Below, piece after piece: positions 24,813 through 34,077 of a stretch of 64,000 nucleotides of DNA. The stretch is from Citrobacter koseri ATCC BAA-895 (lineage in GTDB: Bacteria; Pseudomonadota; Gammaproteobacteria; Enterobacterales; Enterobacteriaceae), in NCBI RefSeq assembly GCF_000018045.1, contig NC_009792.1, positions 992,001 through 1,056,000 of the forward strand, written 5' to 3'. Position numbers and translations under genes: made by a program. Position 1 is the stretch's first letter; every line of letters starts with the position of its first letter. The notes beneath the pieces were generated by a model that made no database searches, had not been told where the DNA came from, and was given only the letters and a program-made list of their open reading frames with translations.

Positions 24813-25481
24813 ATGCAAGAAAGTATCCAACTGGTGATTGACTCGCTGCCGTATCTGCTTAAAGGTGCGGTGTTTACGCTACAGCTGAGTATTGGCGGGA
24901 TGTTTTTCGGCCTGCTGCTGGGCTTCATTCTCGCGCTGATGCGTATGTCGCCCCTGCTGCCTGTCCGCTGGCTGGCGCGTTTTTATATCTCCATTTTTCG
25001 CGGTACGCCGCTTATTGCCCAGCTTTTTATGATCTACTACGGCCTGCCGCAGTTTGGCATTGAGCTGGACCCGATCCCGGCGGCGATGATTGGCCTGTCG
25101 CTGAATACCGCAGCCTACACTTCGGAAACGCTGCGTGCGGCGATCTCTTCTATCGACAAAGGTCAGTGGGAAGCCGCGGCAAGTATCGGTATGACGCCGT
25201 GGCAGACGCTGCGTCGCGCGATTTTGCCGCAGGCCGCCCGCGTGGCGTTGCCGCCGCTGAGCAACAGTTTCATCAGCCTGGTGAAAGATACCTCCCTGGC
25301 CGCGACGATTCAGGTGCCGGAACTGTTCCGTCAGGCGCAGCTGATTACCTCGCGTACGCTGGAAGTCTTCACCATGTATCTGGCGGCATCGCTGATCTAC
25401 TGGGTGATGGCGACGGTACTTTCCGCGCTGCAAAACTATTTTGAAGAGCAGCTTAACCGCCAGGAGAGAGATCCAAAATGA
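24813..25481 (+). CDS. tcyL: Cystine ABC transporter permease TcyL (YecS)
   Basis: The inner-membrane permease of the cystine importer, 222 residues with about five hydrophobic helices. The coupling motif of polar amino-acid permeases is visible (EAAASIGMTPWQTLRRAILPQA, residues about 129-150). It is coupled to tcyN by an ATGA overlap. Confidence 0.97.
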   Translation: MQESIQLVIDSLPYLLKGAVFTLQLSIGGMFFGLLLGFILALMRMSPLLPVRWLARFYISIFRGTPLIAQLFMIYYGLPQFGIELDPIPAAMIGLSLNTAAYTSETLRAAISSIDKGQWEAAASIGMTPWQTLRRAILPQAARVALPPLSNSFISLVKDTSLAATIQVPELFRQAQLITSRTLEVFTMYLAASLIYWVMATVLSALQNYFEEQLNRQERDPK

Positions 25482-26230
25482 GTGCGATTGAAGTTAAAAA
25501 CCTGGTGAAAAAGTTCCACGGTCAGACGGTGTTGCACGGCATCGACCTGGAGGTGAAACCTGGTGAGGTGGTGGCGATTATCGGCCCCAGCGGTTCCGGT
25601 AAAACAACGCTGTTGCGCAGCATTAATTTGCTGGAGCAGCCTGAGGCGGGCACCATCAAAGTGGGCGACATTACCATTGATACCGCAAGCTCGTTAAACA
25701 AGCAAAAAGGGCTAATTCGCCAGTTGCGTCAGCATGTGGGGTTCGTATTCCAGAACTTTAATCTGTTTCCGCACCGTACCGTACTGGAGAACATCATTGA
25801 AGGGCCGGTGATTGTGAAAGGCGAGCCCAAAGCCGAAGCAACGGCATTAGCGCGGGAACTGCTGGCGAAGGTAGGACTGGCCGGGAAAGAGACCAGCTAT
25901 CCGCGTCGTCTGTCCGGTGGGCAGCAGCAGCGTGTGGCGATTGCCCGCGCGCTGGCGATGCGCCCGGAGGTGATTTTGTTTGATGAACCGACTTCCGCGC
26001 TCGACCCTGAGCTGGTGGGGGAGGTGCTCAGTACGATACGCCAGCTGGCGCAGGAAAAGCGCACGATGGTCATCGTGACGCATGAAATGAGCTTTGCGCG
26101 CGACGTGGCTGACCGGGTGATATTTATGGATCAGGGGCGCATTGTGGAGCAGGGCGCGGCCAAACCGTTATTTGCCAATCCTCAGCAACCACGCACGCGT
26201 CAGTTTCTTGAGAAGTTCCTGATGCAATAA
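25478..26230 (+). CDS. tcyN: Cystine ABC transporter ATPase TcyN (YecC)
   Basis: The ATPase of the TcyJLN cystine importer, 250 residues. It has Walker A GPSGSGKTT (about 36-44), signature LSGGQQQRVAIARAL (about 144-158), Walker B VILFDEPTSALD and the switch histidine in IVTHEMSF. It is the last gene of the unit and is followed by a terminator. Confidence 0.97.
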   Translation: MSAIEVKNLVKKFHGQTVLHGIDLEVKPGEVVAIIGPSGSGKTTLLRSINLLEQPEAGTIKVGDITIDTASSLNKQKGLIRQLRQHVGFVFQNFNLFPHRTVLENIIEGPVIVKGEPKAEATALARELLAKVGLAGKETSYPRRLSGGQQQRVAIARALAMRPEVILFDEPTSALDPELVGEVLSTIRQLAQEKRTMVIVTHEMSFARDVADRVIFMDQGRIVEQGAAKPLFANPQQPRTRQFLEKFLMQ

Positions 26231-26241
26231 GTGTTTTTGCG

Positions 26242-26280
26242 CACTCGCCTGAAATAATCCCGTTTTGGGCGAGTGTATTT
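26242..26280 (+). terminator. Terminator after tcyN
   Basis: CACTCGCC and GGCGAGTG arms surround an 18-base loop and are followed by TATTTAAAT. It closes the cystine operon. The roughly 180 bases from here to sdiA are AT-rich with no other element recognised. Confidence 0.7.
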
Positions 26281-26463
26281 AAATAAATATCAATAATACC
26301 CGCCTGATTATAGCCGTAATCCCTTTGTGTTCTCCTGCCGGGTGAAACACACCTCAAGTAATTCGCCATCTGACCGATATTTTCTACATATAAACTTCAT
26401 TTATGTGTTAGCTTGTTTTAAACATTATAATGATTATCAATCTCAGGGGTGTTACCGTTTAGT

Positions 26464-27186
26464 ATGCAGGAAAATGATTTCTTCACCTGGCGACGGAGTA
26501 TGCTGGTACGCTTTCAGGAAATGGCGACGGCAGAAGATGTCTACACTGAATTACAACATCAGACACAGCAGCTTGAATATGATTATTATGCGCTGTGCGT
26601 TCGCCATCCCGTCCCGTTTACGCGGCCAAAAATCTCCGTTCACACCACGTACCCGCAAGCGTGGGTGGCGCATTATCAGTCTGAAAACTATTTCTCTATT
26701 GATCCGGTATTAAAGCCGGAAAATTTCCGCCAGGGGCATCTGGCATGGAATGATGCCTTATTTAGCGAAGCGCAGTCGCTATGGGACGCGGCGCGCGCGC
26801 ACGGTCTACGCCGGGGGGCGACGCAATGCCTGATGCTGCCGAATCGGGCGCTGGGCTTCCTCTCTGTCTCCCGGGCGAGCGCCCGCCATGCGCCGTTTGC
26901 ACATGATGAAATTGAACTCCGGTTGCAACTGCTGGTGCGTGAGAGCCTGTCGGCGCTGACGCGGCTGGAGGATGAAATGGTGATGACGCCAGAAATGCGC
27001 TTCAGTAAGCGAGAGAAAGAGATCCTGAAGTGGACGGCGGAAGGAAAGACGTCATCAGAGATCGCGATGATTCTGTCAATCTCAGAGAACACCGTTAACT
27101 TTCATCAGAAAAACATGCAGAAAAAGTTTAACGCGCCGAATAAAACGCAGATTGCCTGCTATGCGGCCGCGACGGGCCTGATCTGA
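26464..27186 (+). CDS. sdiA: LuxR-type quorum-sensing receptor SdiA
   Basis: A LuxR-family regulator that detects N-acyl-homoserine lactones made by other species; enterobacteria with sdiA commonly lack the matching synthase, and none is seen here. The product is 240 residues. Residues about 1-165 form the autoinducer-binding domain (conserved Trp, Tyr and Asp positions in YDYYALCVRHP, WVAHYQSENYFSIDPVL). About 175-240 form the LuxR helix-turn-helix (FSKREKEILKWTAEGKTSSE). The start is the ATG at 26464 (MQENDFFTW). Confidence 0.96.
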   Translation: MQENDFFTWRRSMLVRFQEMATAEDVYTELQHQTQQLEYDYYALCVRHPVPFTRPKISVHTTYPQAWVAHYQSENYFSIDPVLKPENFRQGHLAWNDALFSEAQSLWDAARAHGLRRGATQCLMLPNRALGFLSVSRASARHAPFAHDEIELRLQLLVRESLSALTRLEDEMVMTPEMRFSKREKEILKWTAEGKTSSEIAMILSISENTVNFHQKNMQKKFNAPNKTQIACYAAATGLI

Positions 27187-27215
27187 AAAAACGAATGTTC
27201 TGCGTGCCAGACGCA

Positions 27216-27248
27216 AAACCGGCTGAAAGTTTCACTCTCAGCCGGTTT
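27216..27248. terminator. Bidirectional terminator between sdiA and yecF
   Basis: An 11-base inverted repeat (AAACCGGCTGA and TCAGCCGGTTT) lies between the convergent ends of sdiA and yecF. It is flanked by A/T-rich sequence on both sides, so it can end both transcripts. Confidence 0.8.
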
Positions 27249-27252
27249 CCTG

Positions 27253-27477
27253 TTACTGGCGGTAAGCTTGTTTAATTTGCTTAACAGTGCTGGAAAATAC
27301 CGCGGCCTGCGTTTCATCTTCAATCTGCGCGATCTGTTTTTCCATCTTAAGAATCACGCGCCCTGCGTCGGCTTGCCCCATTGCCTGTAGCATCAGGGTC
27401 AACATGGCTTTCAGGCAGGTGACTTCATTGGCCAGTTCTTGATTATTCTCGGCAGTGGAAAAATCAGGCGTACTCAT
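27253..27477 (-). CDS. yecF: YecF, DUF2594 small protein
   Basis: A 74-residue soluble protein of unknown function, almost identical to E. coli YecF. It is predicted to be mostly helical, with heptad-like leucines (ELANEVTCLKAMLTLMLQAM). There is no signal peptide. A TATACT -10 box on the minus strand at 27535-27540 is a candidate promoter. Confidence 0.92.
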   Translation of the reverse strand: MSTPDFSTAENNQELANEVTCLKAMLTLMLQAMGQADAGRVILKMEKQIAQIEDETQAAVFSSTVKQIKQAYRQ

Positions 27478-27939
27478 TTATTTTCCTCGTTATGTTTCAG
27501 TGAAAAAGTGCGATGGCAAATGTTAAGGCGGCGGAGTATACCATAAGCTGCGCCAAAAATAGCAGTGGTTGTTTTTTGATCGCAAATCAAACCAGCGCCA
27601 TTAAAATAAACAACGCCTTGCGAGGCATATATTTTCCTCATTTTTTTGTTTACCTCGCGTATTTCGCGCGTTAATTATTGTTACAAAGTTACTTGCCTAT
27701 TTAGCATTTCGACGGAAGTGAGTGAATTTTTTGTCACTATTCTGAAACTATTATGCAGAAATAGAGGGTAAAAAAGGCCGTTAGCTGTGGGAGTTTCCAC
27801 GAAGCGTACAATCTAATTTCCAAAAACGAGAGCAAAATCGAATGCCCCACGTTTTTTACGTTTCAAAGTTGAGATAAAACCCGCTAATATAGGGTCGATT
27901 AACTATCAGTAGCGTTATCCCTATTCTGGAGATATTCCT
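27478..27939. other. Intergenic region yecF-uvrY with a 13-codon ORF
   Basis: A 462-base gap holding the divergent promoters of yecF and uvrY. It is AT-rich. On the minus strand at 27587-27628 there is a 13-codon ORF, ATG to TGA, reading MPRKALFILMALV. Its Shine-Dalgarno GAGGAAAA is well placed. Whether it is translated is unknown. The uvrY side has an AT-rich stretch but no promoter I can define firmly. Confidence 0.45.
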
Positions 27940-28593
27940 TTGATCAACGTTCTTCTTGTTGATGACCACGAACTGGTGCGCGCAGGGATACGACGCATTC
28001 TGGAAGATATAAAGGGCATAAAGGTTGTCGGTGAAGCCTGTTGTGGCGAGGACGCCGTAAAGTGGTGTCGCGCGAACGCCGTCGACGTTGTGCTGATGGA
28101 CATGAACATGCCCGGAATCGGCGGTCTTGAGGCGACGCGCAAAATTGCCCGCTCAAGCGCTGATATTAAAGTGATCATGCTGACGATCCATACGGAAAAC
28201 CCGCTACCGGCGAAAGTCATGCAGGCCGGAGCCGCAGGGTATCTGAGTAAAGGCGCTGCGCCTCAGGAAGTGGTCAGCGCGATTCGTTCGGTTTTTTCCG
28301 GGCAGCGTTATATTGCTTCAGATATCGCTCAACAGATGGCGCTGAGCCAGATTGAGCCTGAGAAAACAGAAACGCCTTTTGCCAGTTTGTCTGAACGCGA
28401 GTTGCAGATTATGCTGATGATCACCAGGGGCCAGAAGGTTAATGAGATCTCGGAACAACTGAATCTCAGTCCTAAAACGGTGAACAGCTATCGCTACAGA
28501 ATGTTCAGTAAACTAAACATTCATGGTGATGTTGAGTTGACTCACCTGGCAATTCGCCACGGCCTGTGTAATGCGGAGACGTTAACAAGCTAG
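27940..28593 (+). CDS. uvrY: Response regulator UvrY (BarA/UvrY system)
   Basis: The response regulator of the BarA-UvrY system, which activates the CsrB/CsrC RNAs and so relieves CsrA control of carbon use, motility and biofilm genes. The product is 217 residues. The receiver domain holds the phospho-acceptor D54 (VVLMDMNMP), and the LuxR-type helix-turn-helix is at about 145-210 ([16 protein letters not shown]). The start is TTG at 27940, as in E. coli, behind ggagat. The stop overlaps the uvrC start (TAGTG). Confidence 0.97.
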
Positions 28594-30425
28594 TGAGTGT
28601 TCTGTTTGATGCAAAAGCATTTTTAAAAACCGTGACCAGCCAACCCGGCGTTTATCGTATGTATGATGCCGGTGGTACGGTTATTTATGTCGGTAAAGCG
28701 AAAGACCTGAAAAAACGGCTTTCCAGCTATTTCCGCAGCAACCTTGCTTCGCGAAAAACCGAAGCATTGGTTGCGCAAATTCAGCAAATTGATGTCACGG
28801 TGACGCATACCGAGACCGAAGCGCTATTGCTCGAACACAACTACATCAAATTGTATCAACCGCGCTATAACGTGTTATTGCGCGATGATAAATCCTATCC
28901 TTTCATTTTTCTCAGCGGTGACACCCATCCACGCCTGGCAATGCATCGCGGGGCGAAACATGCCAAAGGTGAATACTTTGGCCCGTTCCCGAACGGGTAT
29001 GCCGTGCGTGAAACCCTGGCCCTGCTGCAAAAAGTCTTTCCCATTCGTCAGTGCGAAAACAGCGTCTACCGCAACCGCTCGCGTCCTTGTCTGCAATATC
29101 AGATTGGCCGCTGCCTCGGGCCGTGCGTAGAAGGACTGGTGAGTGAAGATGAGTATGCGCAGCAGGTGGAGTACGTTCGGCTGTTTTTATCCGGGAAAGA
29201 CGATCAGGTTCTGACCCAATTGATCGCCCGAATGGAAAAAGCCAGCCAGAATCTGGAATTTGAAGAGGCCGCGCGCATACGCGACCAAATTCAGGCTGTG
29301 CGCCGCGTTACTGAGAAACAGTTTGTCTCCAATACCGGCGACGATCTGGACGTTATCGGCGTGGCGTTCGATGCGGGTATGGCCTGCGTGCATGTGCTTT
29401 TTATCCGCCAGGGCAAGGTGTTGGGCAGCCGTAGCTATTTCCCGAAAGTGCCGAACGGGACGGAACTGGGCGAAGTGGTGGAAACGTTCGTCGGCCAGTT
29501 CTATCTGCAAGGCAGCCAGATGCGCACGCTGCCAGGAGAGATCCTGCTGGATTTCAACCTGAGCGATAAAACGCTGCTGGCGGATTCTTTGTCCGAACTG
29601 GCCGGGCGGCGCATTAATGTGCAGACCAAACCGCGCGGCGATCGCGCTCGTTACCTGAAGCTGGCGCGAACCAATGCCGCGACGGCGCTGATCAGCAAAC
29701 TGTCGCAGCAATCGACGATCACGCAGCGTCTGACCGCGCTGGCAAGCGTGCTGAAGCTGCCTGCGGTGAAGCGGATGGAGTGTTTTGACATCAGCCACAC
29801 GATGGGAGAACAGACGGTGGCCTCCTGCGTGGTTTTTGACGCTAACGGGCCGCTGCGTGCGGAGTATCGTCGCTACAACATTACCGGAATTACGCCGGGC
29901 GATGATTATGCGGCGATGAATCAGGTTCTGCGCCGACGCTATGGCAAGGCGATTGAAGAAAGTAAGATTCCTGACGTTATTCTGATTGATGGCGGTAAAG
30001 GCCAGCTTGGTCAGGCGAAGGCCGTTTTTGCAGAACTGGATGTGCCGTGGGATAAAAATCATCCTTTATTGTTGGGCGTTGCTAAAGGTGCCGATCGTAA
30101 AGCCGGTCTGGAGACGTTGTTCTTTGAACCCGAGGGGGAGGGCTTTAGCCTGCCGCCGGATTCGCCTGCGCTGCACGTTATTCAGCATATCCGCGATGAA
30201 TCGCACGATCACGCCATCAGCGGGCACCGCAAAAAACGGGCGAAGGTGAAAAACACCAGCACGCTGGAAACTATCGAAGGCGTCGGGCCAAAACGTCGAC
30301 AAATGCTGTTGAAATATATGGGCGGTTTGCAAGGACTACGTAACGCGAGTGTTGAGGAAATTGCAAAAGTGCCGGGTATTTCGCAAGGTCTGGCAGAAAA
30401 GATCTTCTACTCGTTGAAACATTGA
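28593..30425 (+). CDS. uvrC: Excinuclease ABC subunit C
   Basis: The nuclease of nucleotide excision repair that cuts on both sides of a lesion in the UvrB-DNA complex. The product is 610 residues, the E. coli length. It has an N-terminal GIY-YIG nuclease ([21 protein letters not shown]), a UVR/UvrB-binding motif near 205-240, a C-terminal RNase H-like nuclease ([21 protein letters not shown]) and a tandem helix-hairpin-helix ([25 protein letters not shown]). It starts at GTG, overlapping uvrY. pgsA follows. Confidence 0.98.
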
Positions 30426-30481
30426 GGTCTCTGTAGCAACATAGGGGTAATTTCTCTGACAACAGATAGTTACCCGTCACT

Positions 30482-31030
30482 ATGCAATTTAATATCCCTA
30501 CGTTGCTCACGCTGTTTCGCGTCATTCTGATCCCATTCTTTGTATTGGTGTTTTATCTGCCATTTACATGGGCTCCCTTCGTTACTGCGCTAATCTTCTG
30601 TATCGCCGCCGTGACCGACTGGTTCGACGGTTTTCTGGCGCGTCGCTGGAACCAGAGTACGCGTTTTGGCGCGTTCCTTGATCCGGTGGCGGATAAGGTG
30701 CTGGTGGCGATCGCCATGGTGCTGGTGACGGAGCATTATCACAGCTGGTGGGTGACGCTGCCTGCCGCGACCATGATTGCGCGTGAAATTATTATTTCCG
30801 CGCTACGTGAATGGATGGCCGAGCTGGGCAAACGCAGTAGCGTGGCGGTTTCCTGGATCGGCAAAGTGAAAACCACCTCGCAAATGGCGGCGCTGGCGTG
30901 GCTGCTGTGGCGTCCAAACATTTGGGTGGAATATGCCGGGATCGCGCTTTTCTTCGTTGCTGCCGTGCTGACGCTGTGGTCTATGTTCCAGTATTTGAGC
31001 GCTGCACGCGGGGATTTGCTTGATCAGTGA
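30482..31030 (+). CDS. pgsA: Phosphatidylglycerophosphate synthase PgsA
   Basis: An inner-membrane CDP-alcohol phosphatidyltransferase that makes phosphatidylglycerophosphate from CDP-diacylglycerol and glycerol-3-phosphate, the committed step to acidic phospholipids. The product is 182 residues with several membrane helices. The family motif DG(x2)AR(x8)G(x3)D(x3)D is complete, beginning in WFDGFLARRWN and ending GAFLDPVADK. It follows uvrC by 56 bases. Confidence 0.98.
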   Translation: MQFNIPTLLTLFRVILIPFFVLVFYLPFTWAPFVTALIFCIAAVTDWFDGFLARRWNQSTRFGAFLDPVADKVLVAIAMVLVTEHYHSWWVTLPAATMIAREIIISALREWMAELGKRSSVAVSWIGKVKTTSQMAALAWLLWRPNIWVEYAGIALFFVAAVLTLWSMFQYLSAARGDLLDQ

Positions 31031-31080
31031 TCGTTTCGCCGCAAATTTCAGCAAACGATCGTGGGTGGCGAAAAATATCG

Positions 31081-31108
31081 TTGACTCGTTGCGTCAGGTA
31101 AGTAGAAT
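31081..31108 (+). promoter_or_regulatory. Promoter of the Gly-Cys-Leu tRNA operon
   Basis: TTGACT (31081-31086), a 16-base spacer and TAGAAT (31103-31108), followed by a G/C-containing discriminator as in stable-RNA promoters. Transcription would begin about 70 bases before the first tRNA. Confidence 0.75.
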
Positions 31109-31181
31109 GCAACGCATCGAACGGCGGCGCAGGTTGCCAGACGATAACAAAATCAAGTGATTAACAAAGTTACTTGATGAT

Positions 31182-31257
<76 letters not shown>

Positions 31258-31309
31258 GTTTAAAGACATCGGCAATAGCGGGTGTCTGGCTGAAAAGCCT
31301 GAAGAATAT

Positions 31310-31383
31310 GGCGCGTTAGCAAAGCGGTTATGTAGCGGATTGCAAATCCGTCTAGTCCGGTTCGACTCCGGAACGCGCCTCCA
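31310..31383 (+). tRNA. cysT: tRNA-Cys(GCA)
   Basis: A 74-base cloverleaf. The acceptor arm pairs ggcgcgt with acgcgcc, the tail is TCCA, and the anticodon loop ttGCAaa gives anticodon GCA. It is the second gene of the cluster, as in E. coli cysT. Confidence 0.97.
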
Positions 31384-31395
31384 CTTTCTTCCCGA

Positions 31396-31482
31396 GCCCG
31401 GATGGTGGAATCGGTAGACACAAGGGATTTAAAATCCCTCGGCGTTCGCGCTGTGTGGGTTCAAGTCCCACTCCGGGTACCA
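31396..31482 (+). tRNA. leuZ: tRNA-Leu(TAA)
   Basis: An 87-base class-II tRNA with a long variable arm (tcggcgttcgcgctg). The acceptor arm pairs gcccgga with tccgggt, the tail is ACCA, and the anticodon loop gatTTAAaatc gives anticodon TAA. It is the third gene, as in E. coli leuZ. Confidence 0.97.
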
Positions 31483-31522
31483 TGGGAAAGACAAGAATAA
31501 TCAAAGCAATAAGCAGTGTCGT

Positions 31523-31547
31523 AAAACCACCTCCGGGTGGTTTTTTT
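31523..31547 (+). terminator. Terminator of the tRNA operon
   Basis: AAAACCACC-tccg-GGTGGTTTT hairpin followed by T residues, ending the three-tRNA transcript. Confidence 0.92.
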
Positions 31548-31666
31548 GTGTCTGTCATCTGTTCGCTGATGATCTTGTCTGCCATTCCTTCCCCAATAAG
31601 TATCCCTTACTTCGTCAGCCATGTAAGATAATTGCGGGCGAGAGTATTTCACTGAGGAAAAGCGTT

Positions 31667-32332
31667 ATGAAAACAGGACCGTTAAACGAAAGCGAGCTGG
31701 AATGGCTGGATGATGTACTGACAAAGTACAATACCGATCACGCGATTCTGGATGTGTCAGAGTTGGATGGTTTACTGACGGCTGTACTCAGTTCGCCGTA
31801 TGAGATTGAGCCAGAGCAATGGCTGGTCGCGGTATGGGGTGGGGCGCAGTATGTTCCGCGCTGGTCCTCTGAAAAGGAGATGACGCGTTTTATGGAACTG
31901 GCGTTTCAGCATATGGCGGATACGGCAGACAGGCTTAATGAGTTCCCGGAACAGTTTGAACCGCTGTTCGGTCTGCGTGAAGTCGAAGGTCATGAGCTGA
32001 CCATCGTGGAAGAGTGGTGCTTTGGCTATATGCGCGGGGTCGCGCTCTCTGACTGGTCCGCCTTACCGGATACGCTACAACCCGCGCTGAAAGCCATTGC
32101 GCTGCACGGTACGGAAGAGAACTTCGCCGTGGTTGAAAAAATGTCACCAGAAGCGTTTGATGAGAGCGTTAACGCGATTCGTCTGGCCGCCCTGGATTTA
32201 CACGCGTACTGGATGGCGCACCCGCAGGAAACGCCGGTGCAGGTGCCGGTAAGAGCGGAAGTAAAGGTGGGGCGCAACGATCCTTGCCCCTGCGGCAGCG
32301 GTAAAAAATATAAACAGTGCTGTCTGCACTAA
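31667..32332 (+). CDS. yecA: YecA, UPF0149 protein with SEC-C zinc motif
   Basis: A 221-residue protein. About 1-170 is the UPF0149/YgfB-like helical domain. The C terminus is a SEC-C metal-binding motif (GRNDPCPCGSGKKYKQCC) like that at the end of SecA. In E. coli, YecA has been linked to ribosome and SecA-type interactions; the exact role is not established. The start has a gaggaaaag ribosome binding site. Confidence 0.94.
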   Translation: MKTGPLNESELEWLDDVLTKYNTDHAILDVSELDGLLTAVLSSPYEIEPEQWLVAVWGGAQYVPRWSSEKEMTRFMELAFQHMADTADRLNEFPEQFEPLFGLREVEGHELTIVEEWCFGYMRGVALSDWSALPDTLQPALKAIALHGTEENFAVVEKMSPEAFDESVNAIRLAALDLHAYWMAHPQETPVQVPVRAEVKVGRNDPCPCGSGKKYKQCCLH

Positions 32333-32338
32333 ACACAA

Positions 32339-32361
32339 AAAAGGGGCTTAACGCCCCTTTT
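32339..32361. terminator. Bidirectional terminator between yecA and tyrP
   Basis: AAAAGGGGC-ttaac-GCCCCTTTT lies between the convergent yecA and tyrP stops and serves both strands. Confidence 0.88.
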
Positions 32362-32364
32362 GTT

Positions 32365-33576
32365 TTATCCCACTTCAGGCAGTAGCCCGGCGGCGATACA
32401 GAACTGTACGCCGATCACCACTATCCCACAGGTAAAGACGAGGGCTAATGCCGGAACGCCGCCCGCGACGCGATACGTTGCCTGCGGATTATGCTTCCTG
32501 CTTTGCCACGCGAGCAGGGAAGGGATCAGCAACGCCAGCACCGCCAGCGCGACGCCAGCGTATCCCAGCGCCATCACAAAGCCGCGCGGGTAAAAGAGTG
32601 CGAACGCCAGTGGCGGCAGGAAGGTAATCGCGCCGGTTTGCAGACGCCCGGCGACGGTGTTGCGTCGCTGGAACAGATCTGCCAGATAATCAAACAATCC
32701 CAGCGCCACACCCAAAAACGATGTCGCCAGCGCCAGGTCGGCAAACAGATGCACCGCCAGTTCAACGTGCGGCGAGGCAACCACCTCACGCAAGGCCTGC
32801 AACAGGCCATTTAACCCGGCATGATCGGCCAGCAAGCCCATAAAGGTAGAGGAGTTGATACTGCCGAGCGTGGCAAGCTGCCAGAAAATGTATGCCACCA
32901 GCGGGATTGCGCTACCGGTGATAAACACCCATCGCAGTTTGCGAATATTACCGTTCATATAGCTGACGATGCTGGGTACGCTGCCGTGAAAACCGAACGA
33001 CGTAAAAATGACCGGAATTGCTGATAACGCCAGACCCTGTTGCAGCGGCAGCGTAAGCAGATTCACTTTATGAATATGCGGCATCAGCAGCGCCAGCATG
33101 GCGATCAGGAAGATAATTTTGGCGCTGAAGAGAAAGCGGTTGAACAGATCAACCAGCGAGGTTCCGACGCACACGACGCCACCGGCAACCACGGTGAACA
33201 GCAAAACGCCCATCGCCGGAGACATATCGGCGCCCGTCCAGTCGCTGATGCTTGAGGCCAGCAGCTCGCCAGCCCCGCTGATATAGGCCGCTGTGAGCGC
33301 ATACATCAGAAACATCATGCTAAAGCCGGTGATCCATTGCCCATAACGTCCGAGGTAGCGTTTTGCCAACGTTCCTAACCCGGTATCTGCCGGAACGTGC
33401 TGATATACTTCCAGGAGCAACAGCGCGGTGTAGCACATCAATGCCCATAACCCAATCAATAACGCCAGTGTGACGCTGAAACCAACGCCAGCGGCGGCCA
33501 ACGGCATCGCCAGCATACCGGCGCCGATAGTGGTGCCCGCCACGATAAAAACACTACCCAGAGTTCTATTTTTCAC
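32365..33576 (-). CDS. tyrP: Tyrosine-specific permease TyrP
   Basis: A proton-coupled tyrosine importer of the hydroxy/aromatic amino acid permease family. The product is 403 residues with about 11 hydrophobic helices, near-identical to E. coli TyrP from the N-terminal GTTIGAGMLAMPL onward. The start is taken as GTG at 33576 (MKNRTLGSVF), behind agaggaaagc. An upstream ATG at 33603 would add nine unconserved residues. TyrR-type boxes lie upstream. Confidence 0.95.
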   Translation of the reverse strand: MKNRTLGSVFIVAGTTIGAGMLAMPLAAAGVGFSVTLALLIGLWALMCYTALLLLEVYQHVPADTGLGTLAKRYLGRYGQWITGFSMMFLMYALTAAYISGAGELLASSISDWTGADMSPAMGVLLFTVVAGGVVCVGTSLVDLFNRFLFSAKIIFLIAMLALLMPHIHKVNLLTLPLQQGLALSAIPVIFTSFGFHGSVPSIVSYMNGNIRKLRWVFITGSAIPLVAYIFWQLATLGSINSSTFMGLLADHAGLNGLLQALREVVASPHVELAVHLFADLALATSFLGVALGLFDYLADLFQRRNTVAGRLQTGAITFLPPLAFALFYPRGFVMALGYAGVALAVLALLIPSLLAWQSRKHNPQATYRVAGGVPALALVFTCGIVVIGVQFCIAAGLLPEVG

Positions 33577-33644
33577 GCTTTCCTCTGTCCCAGAGATAAT
33601 CAACGGTTATATCTGCGGCGCAGGGTAAGGCATAACATTATTTT

Positions 33645-33685
33645 CGTCAAATGACCGTTACAACATGTGTATACCATTGTTTACG
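33645..33685 (-). promoter_or_regulatory. Paired TyrR-box-like sites upstream of tyrP
   Basis: The TyrR consensus is TGTAAA-N6-TTTACA. TGTATA-ccattg-TTTACG at 33668-33685 matches 10 of 12 fixed positions. On the opposite strand, TGTAAC-ggtcat-TTGACG at 33645-33662 matches 9 of 12. Their centres are 23 bases apart, in keeping with the strong/weak box pair known at tyrP in E. coli. Confidence 0.65.
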
Positions 33686-33804
33686 AAAATTGGCATGAAG
33701 GCGTGCGCCACCACGATTGCATCGGCTGTGCATGTAAACCTGCGTTAGCGCAAAGCGCTATTCACCGGCTCCCGGTAGGCTACAGGCTTTATTGAGGAGG
33801 ATGT

Positions 33805-34044
33805 ATGGATTCTATTCACGGCCACGAAGTGCTGAATATGATGATTGAGTCAGGCGAGCAGTATTCGAATGCCAGCCTGGAAGCGGCGATTACGGCGCGT
33901 TTTGGTGAACAGGCGCGTTTTCATACCTGTTCGGCTGCTGATATGACGGCGGCGGAGCTGGTGGCGTTTCTGGCGGCGAAGGGTAAGTTTATTGCGAAGG
34001 ATGACGGCTTCTCTACGCACGAAAGCAAGATCTGCCGCCATTGA
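33805..34044 (+). CDS. yecH: YecH, small metal-binding-type protein
   Basis: A 79-residue protein of unknown function, closely similar to E. coli YecH. It is rich in His/Cys at the ends (DSIHGHEV, RFHTCSA, SKICRH), which suggests metal binding, but this is not demonstrated. The start has a strong gaggagg ribosome binding site. Confidence 0.92.
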   Translation: MDSIHGHEVLNMMIESGEQYSNASLEAAITARFGEQARFHTCSAADMTAAELVAFLAAKGKFIAKDDGFSTHESKICRH

Positions 34045-34077
34045 GCCTAAACGGTGAGGGGGCCTCACCGTTTAATT

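Noticed and set aside
31029..31060. Inverted repeat GATCGTTT/AAACGATC after pgsA as a terminator
   Set aside because: Long 16-base loop, AT-rich stem and no U-run; could be a weak transcript end but is not supported.
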